From an uncultured Sphingorhabdus sp. (GTDB lineage: Bacteria; Pseudomonadota; Alphaproteobacteria; Sphingomonadales; Sphingomonadaceae), in the NCBI GenBank assembly GCA_937873665.1, contig CALMYW010000394.1:310001-374000 (forward strand): 64,000 nucleotides of DNA, given 5' to 3'. A program made the translations under genes and the position numbers. Of this stretch, positions 59,966-64,000 are shown piece by piece (within the stretch, counting starts at the first letter, position 1; every line of letters starts with the position of its first letter). Under the pieces are notes generated by a model that did no database searches, was not told the origin of the DNA, and saw nothing but the letters and a program-made list of their open reading frames with translations.

Positions 59966-60799
59966 TCAATGCTTTTTGTCGGCCCAGATGGTGCGGTACG
60001 ACAGATAGCACAGTGCAGTGAAGATGATCAGGAAGATCAGCGACGCCCAGCCCGCAGTCTTGCGTGCTTCCATCTTCGGTTCGGCTGTCCAGGTCAGGAA
60101 GGCTGCAACGTCCTTTGCCATCTGGTCCTTGGTCGCCTTGGTGCCATCGTCGAAGGTCACCTGGTCGTCGCCGGTCAGCGGCGGGGCCATTGCAAGGTTC
60201 AGGTTGGCGAAATAAGGATTGTAATGCAGTCCGGTGCCCGGGCGGTTTTCCTTGGGCAGATTTGCCGGAACAGCCGCATAGCCCGTTAGCAGCGAATAGA
60301 CATAAGCGGGGCCATTGTGGCGCGCCTTGGTCATCAGCGAAAGATCCGGCGGAAGCGCGTTGTTGTTGGCGGCACGCGCTGCAGTTTCATTCGCATAGGG
60401 CGAAGGAATCTTGTCCGAAGGCAGGCCCGGGCGAGTGGTTGGTTCACCGGTTTCCGGATTGATCGAGGGAACCTCGGTCTTCCAGCCTTTGGCAATCGCC
60501 TTTACTTCGTCTTCGCTATAGCCAAGGTCTTCGAAGTTGCGGAAAGCAACCTGATTGAGGCTGTGGCAAGCCGAGCAAACTTCGGCATACACCTTCAGGC
60601 CGCGCTGCAACTGCGCCTTGTCATAGGAACCGAAGGGGCCGTCATGTTTGAACGACACCTTTTTCGGATGTTTGTGGAATTGCGATTCTACAGTCGGCGC
60701 AACAGGCTCGGTAACTGCAGTATAGGCACCCGTGACGAACGAGATCAGCAGCATTCCGCTGAAGAACAAGCCGACCAGACCAGCGATAAGACGGACCAT
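59966..60799 (-). CDS. petC: Cytochrome c1 of the bc1 complex
   Basis: The heme-c subunit of complex III. The 277-residue protein has an N-terminal signal/anchor, the heme site Cys75-x-x-Cys78-His79 in EVCSACHSLNQVAF, and a C-terminal membrane anchor (WASLIFLIIFTALCYLSYRT). The heme methionine is expected in NLAMAPPLTGDD. It is the last gene of the operon, 18 bases from petB. Confidence 0.96.
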   Translation of the reverse strand: MVRLIAGLVGLFFSGMLLISFVTGAYTAVTEPVAPTVESQFHKHPKKVSFKHDGPFGSYDKAQLQRGLKVYAEVCSACHSLNQVAFRNFEDLGYSEDEVKAIAKGWKTEVPSINPETGEPTTRPGLPSDKIPSPYANETAARAANNNALPPDLSLMTKARHNGPAYVYSLLTGYAAVPANLPKENRPGTGLHYNPYFANLNLAMAPPLTGDDQVTFDDGTKATKDQMAKDVAAFLTWTAEPKMEARKTAGWASLIFLIIFTALCYLSYRTIWADKKH

Positions 60800-60817
60800 G
60801 ATGCTATTCTTTCCCTG

Positions 60818-62113
60818 TTAGGCAGCAGCAGTTTCGAGCGGTTTGCCGGTGACCGCTTCGGTGATCGAGTTCGGCAGCGGCGCGGTCTTTTCAATTCGCG
60901 ACACGATCGGCAGGATGATCAGGAAGTGCGCGAAATAATAGGCCGCGGCAAGCTGGCTGAGCATCACATAAGGTTCCTCAGCCGGCATCACGCCGCAATA
61001 GCCGAGGATCACGATGCACGGGATCAGACCAAACCAGAAGAACTTCCGGAACAGCGGACGATAATGGCCCGAGCGCACCGGCGAGGTATCAAGCCAGGGC
61101 AGGAAGAACAGCAGCAGGATCGAACCGAACATCGCAAGAACGCCCATCAACTTCGCCGGGATGATCACGATACCGGTAAAGGGGATCGCAAAGTCCACAG
61201 TGAAGGCGCGCAGGATCGCGTAAAACGGCCAGTAATACCATTCAGGAACGATGTGCGCAGGCGTCGACATTGGGTTCGCCGGAATATAATTGTCCGGATG
61301 GCCCAGCATGTTCGGCGCAAAGAAGGTGACGAGCACAAAGGCAATCAGGAACAGGCCAAGACCGAAACCGTCCTTTGCCGTGTAATAGGGATGGAAAGGA
61401 ACTGTGTCGCTTTCCGCCTTCACCGCAACACCGGTGGGGTTTGACGAACCGGGGATGTGCAGCGCCCATACGTGCAGGATGATGGCACCCAGAATGACGA
61501 ACGGCAGCAGATAGTGCAGCGAGAAGAAGCGGTTGAGCGCGGCCTGATCAGGCGCAAATCCGCCTAGCAGCCACTGGCGCAACGGCTCACCCACGACCGG
61601 AATGGCCGAGAAGAAACCGGTGATAACCTGCGCACCCCAGAAGCTCATCTGGCCCCAAGGAAGCACGTAGCCCATGAAGCCGGTGGCCATCATCAGCAGG
61701 AAGATTACAACGCCGAGCAACCACACCATTTCGCGCGGGGCCTTGTACGAACCATAGAAAAGCCCGCGGAATATGTGGATGTAGACCACAATGAAGAAGA
61801 AACTTGCGCCGTTCATGTGCGCATAGCGGATAAACCAGCCGCCATTCACGTCACGCATGATATGTTCGACGCTGTTAAAAGCGCCATCGATGCTGGCATA
61901 ATAATGCATGGCGAGGATGATGCCGGTGATGATCTGGATCATCAACGCAACGCCCGAAAGCACACCGAAGTTCCAGAAATAGTTCAGGTTACGCGGAACC
62001 GGATAGCCGCCGCCGATGGCGTTATAAACAAAGCGGGGGAGCGGCAGGCGTTCATCGACCCACTGCATCACCGGATGCTGAGGCTTATATTCGTTGGCCC
62101 AGGGGAAACTCAT
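60818..62113 (-). CDS. petB: Cytochrome b of the bc1 complex
   Basis: A 431-residue, eight-helix subunit with both b hemes and the quinone sites. The conserved ligands lie around [20 protein letters not shown] and the following helix ([20 protein letters not shown]), and later [11 protein letters not shown]; the Qo-site PEWY motif is in [17 protein letters not shown]. The fusion-free single gene is the usual alphaproteobacterial form. Confidence 0.97.
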   Translation of the reverse strand: MSFPWANEYKPQHPVMQWVDERLPLPRFVYNAIGGGYPVPRNLNYFWNFGVLSGVALMIQIITGIILAMHYYASIDGAFNSVEHIMRDVNGGWFIRYAHMNGASFFFIVVYIHIFRGLFYGSYKAPREMVWLLGVVIFLLMMATGFMGYVLPWGQMSFWGAQVITGFFSAIPVVGEPLRQWLLGGFAPDQAALNRFFSLHYLLPFVILGAIILHVWALHIPGSSNPTGVAVKAESDTVPFHPYYTAKDGFGLGLFLIAFVLVTFFAPNMLGHPDNYIPANPMSTPAHIVPEWYYWPFYAILRAFTVDFAIPFTGIVIIPAKLMGVLAMFGSILLLFFLPWLDTSPVRSGHYRPLFRKFFWFGLIPCIVILGYCGVMPAEEPYVMLSQLAAAYYFAHFLIILPIVSRIEKTAPLPNSITEAVTGKPLETAAA

Positions 62114-62126
62114 TTCGGTGCGCTCC

Positions 62127-62696
62127 TCAACCGATTTTCACGACTGTGTCGGAAATGAATGCGAATTCGGGAACCTGCAGGTTCAGCGGTGCCGGACCCT
62201 TGCGGATGCGACCGGCGGTATCATAGTGCGAACCGTGGCAGGGGCAGAAATAGCCGCCAAATTCGCCCTTCACTTCACCCGCCGCAGCGCCCAGCGGCAC
62301 GCAACCAAGATGCGTGCAGACGCCCATGGTGACCAGCCAGTTTTCCTTGCCCGGCTTGGTGCGTTCGGCCAGCGTCTGCGGATCGCGCAGCGTGCCGACG
62401 GCAACCTTGTTTGCATCAGCAACTTCGGCCGGGGTCAGGTTACGGATGAAAACCGGTTGCTTGCGCCAGCTGGTCTTGATCGCCTGACCGGGCTCGATTG
62501 CGGCCAGGTCAACCTCGATCGAGGCAAGCGCGCGGACATCGGCACTGGCCCCCATCTGGTTCAAAAGCGGCAAGGCAACTGCGGCGGCACCAACGCCTGC
62601 CCAGCTCACTGCGGCAATGTGAATGAAATCCCGACGGCGAACGCCATCTTCGGCAACTGTTTCTGTCATGCTTTCCGCCTGTTCGACCGTAGCCAT
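62127..62696 (-). CDS. petA: Rieske iron-sulfur subunit of the bc1 complex
   Basis: The 189-residue protein binds a 2Fe-2S cluster through [10 protein letters not shown] and CPCHGSHYD. Its N-terminus carries a twin-arginine motif ([16 protein letters not shown]) followed by a membrane span, so it is a Tat substrate that keeps its signal as an anchor. It starts the petA-petB-petC operon; the promoter must lie in the 156-base spacer 62697-62852 shared with trmL. Confidence 0.97.
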   Translation of the reverse strand: MATVEQAESMTETVAEDGVRRRDFIHIAAVSWAGVGAAAVALPLLNQMGASADVRALASIEVDLAAIEPGQAIKTSWRKQPVFIRNLTPAEVADANKVAVGTLRDPQTLAERTKPGKENWLVTMGVCTHLGCVPLGAAAGEVKGEFGGYFCPCHGSHYDTAGRIRKGPAPLNLQVPEFAFISDTVVKIG

Positions 62697-62852
62697 GTTT
62701 CGCCCTCAAACTCCGCTTTGGAGCGGCAGACTGCCGCGCGGTTAACCCCTATATTCTTGTCATTCTTGCACAGTCTGGCTTGCAGGCCAACTGTGATTCC
62801 GCGGCCTCATAGACGCGTTGCGCCCGATTTGCCAACCGGGAAATTGGCCAAT

Positions 62853-63368
62853 ATGTGTCATTCGCCTGTGTATAAGTTGCAAAAAACGGAACCTGCCTTG
62901 AAAATTGCCCTCTACCAGCCCGACATCGCCGGAAATGTCGGCACGATTTTGCGCCTGAGTGCCTGCCTTGGTGTGCCCTGTGCAATCATCGAGCCGTGCG
63001 GCTTCCCCTTTTCGGACAAGGCGCTGAAACGGGCGGGCATGGATTATGCCGAAGCCGTCGAGGTAGAGCGTTTTGCCGACTGGCAGGCATTTGCCCAATC
63101 CGCAAAAGTCGAAGGCCGGCGAATAGCGCTGATGAGCAGCAAGGGCTCGACTTCGCTGTACGAAACCGAATTTCTACCCGGTGACATTTTGCTGTTCGGC
63201 TCGGAAAGCGCCGGCGTACCCAATGATGTGCATGCCGCATGCGACCTGCGCATACGGATTCCGATGCAAGCCGGATTTCGCTCCTTGAATGTTGCTGTTT
63301 CGGCTGGCATCGCGCTTTCGGAAGCCCTGCGCCAAACGGGGCAATTGCCTATGGAGAAGACGCCATGA
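62853..63368 (+). CDS. trmL: tRNA (cytidine(34)-2'-O)-methyltransferase
   Basis: A SPOUT methyltransferase modifying the wobble base of leucine tRNAs. The family core begins MKIALYQPDIAGNVGTILRL and includes LLFGSESAGVPNDVH and IPMQAGFRSLNVAVSAGIAL (trefoil knot). Two starts compete: the ATG at 62853 (171 aa) and a TTG at 62898 (156 aa) that matches the E. coli length and the normal N-terminus. I list the ATG. The stop overlaps hemF (ATGA). Confidence 0.92.
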   Translation: MCHSPVYKLQKTEPALKIALYQPDIAGNVGTILRLSACLGVPCAIIEPCGFPFSDKALKRAGMDYAEAVEVERFADWQAFAQSAKVEGRRIALMSSKGSTSLYETEFLPGDILLFGSESAGVPNDVHAACDLRIRIPMQAGFRSLNVAVSAGIALSEALRQTGQLPMEKTP

Positions 63369-64000
63369 CGTTGACCCTCGACGTCCAGCAACAAACAGCA
63401 CGCGAATGGTTCGAAACGCTGCGAAACCGCATTTGCGCGGAATTTGAGGCCATCGAGCGCGAGGCCGGATCCGATGCCAGCTTTGAATATCTGGCTTGGG
63501 AACGCACCGATCATGACGGCTCGCCCGGCGGCGGCGGCGTGCGTGGGGTGATGAAGGGTAAGGTCTTTGAAAAGGTCGGGGTCAATGTCTCAACCGTCGG
63601 CGGTGCCTTTAACCCCGATTTCGCCCAGACCATCCACGGTGCTGCGGAAGACCCCAATTTTTTTGCAACCGGTATCAGCTTGGTCGCGCATATGGCCAAT
63701 CCGCATGTGCCGGCCGTGCACATGAACACCCGCTTCCTCGCGACCACCAAACGCTGGTTCGGTGGCGGGGCCGACCTTAACCCGCCCATCGCCTATGACG
63801 AGGACACCGAAGAGTTCCACGCCCGCCTGCGCGCCGCTTGCGCGCCTTATGGTCCGGATGTCTATGAACGTTACAAGCAGTGGGCCGACGATTATTTCTG
63901 GATTCCGCATCGCCAGGTGCATCGCGGCGTTGGCGGGATATTCTACGACCATCTCGAATGCGACAATGACACGATGTTCGAACGCAACTTCGCCTTCACC
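63365..64000 (+). CDS. hemF: Coproporphyrinogen III oxidase, aerobic, 3'-truncated
   Basis: HemF uses oxygen to convert coproporphyrinogen III to protoporphyrinogen IX in heme synthesis. 212 residues are visible. Family signatures are FEYLAWERTDHDGSPGGGG, GVNVSTVGGAFNPDFA, VPAVHMNTRFLATTKRWFGG and YFWIPHRQVHRGVGGIFYDH, the last including conserved histidines. The reading frame is open to the window end. The ATG overlaps the trmL stop by four bases, so the two are coupled. Confidence 0.96.
   Translation, partial: MTLTLDVQQQTAREWFETLRNRICAEFEAIEREAGSDASFEYLAWERTDHDGSPGGGGVRGVMKGKVFEKVGVNVSTVGGAFNPDFAQTIHGAAEDPNFFATGISLVAHMANPHVPAVHMNTRFLATTKRWFGGGADLNPPIAYDEDTEEFHARLRAACAPYGPDVYERYKQWADDYFWIPHRQVHRGVGGIFYDHLECDNDTMFERNFAFT

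Noticed and set aside
60317..61444. A 375-codon plus-strand frame across petC and petB.
   Set aside because: It lies entirely opposite two well-recognised cytochrome genes and has a low-complexity charged product typical of antisense frames in GC-rich DNA.

Overview
The window is about 64 kb of a single alphaproteobacterial chromosome, most likely from a member of the Sphingomonadales (Sphingomonadaceae or a close relative). The evidence is the gcrA cell-cycle regulator, the tatABC-scpBA-nagZ-SPOR-argS gene block, a cpa/tad pilus cluster, a ParE-type topoisomerase, an EF-hand protein next to a two-component system, a petABC cytochrome bc1 operon, TonB-dependent receptors, and short repeats carrying the CGACAGGCTCAGG core that is common in sphingomonad genomes. 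Genes are tightly packed, often with 1 or 4 bp overlaps. I see no phage, insertion sequence, CRISPR array or rRNA operon.

Layout. 1-2035: the end of a ZnuD-like TonB-dependent receptor and a tiny entericidin-like lipoprotein. 2032-9285 (minus strand): Tat translocase, condensin partners ScpB and ScpA, NagZ, a SPOR protein, ArgS and an unknown lipoprotein. 9398-11789 (plus): ispH-thrB-rnhA. 11796-14127 (minus): a YegP-like protein, an FAD oxidoreductase and an alpha/beta hydrolase. 14170-21231 (plus): a tad/cpa pilus cluster (prepilin peptidase, CpaB, secretin CpaC, CpaD, CpaE, TadB, TadC) with no CpaF ATPase and no pilin gene. 21285-29123: tyrosine catabolism (FahA, a VOC protein, HppD, MarR regulator, TonB receptor, MaiA) with an embedded C13 peptidase and an ABC-2 permease. 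29229-34580: gcrA, a hotdog thioesterase, parE, a beta-lactamase-fold serine hydrolase and a DUF2785-like protein.

34593-48633: a LysR regulator, apaG, metZ, leuB (bracketed by repeats), recO, an APH-fold phosphotransferase, small proteins, tRNA-Val, a TetR regulator, dinB, a Bcr/CflA-type exporter, an amino-acid permease, MarR-hisE-HIT and ilvE. 48707-53771: tRNA-Gln, then a compact three-gene signalling operon (response regulator, exported LysM-FecR protein, CHASE2 histidine kinase), which is the most distinctive system here, and a convergent lipoprotein. 53795-59623: class II DAHP synthase with a 57-residue membrane protein, a SleB-type cell-wall hydrolase, a second two-component system and an EF-hand protein. 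59780-64000: tRNA-Gly, the petABC operon, trmL and the first two thirds of hemF, which runs off the window.

How the genes fit together. The Tat translocase probably exports the Rieske protein encoded at the far end, which carries a twin-arginine motif. HppD, MaiA and FahA supply three of the four steps from 4-hydroxyphenylpyruvate to fumarate and acetoacetate; homogentisate dioxygenase is not in the window. Amino-acid synthesis genes (thrB, metZ, leuB, ilvE, hisE, DAHP synthase) are scattered singly rather than grouped in pathway operons. Start sites were chosen by start codon, upstream purine-rich sequence, overlap with neighbours and family length; functions rest on recognised motifs and not on database searches.
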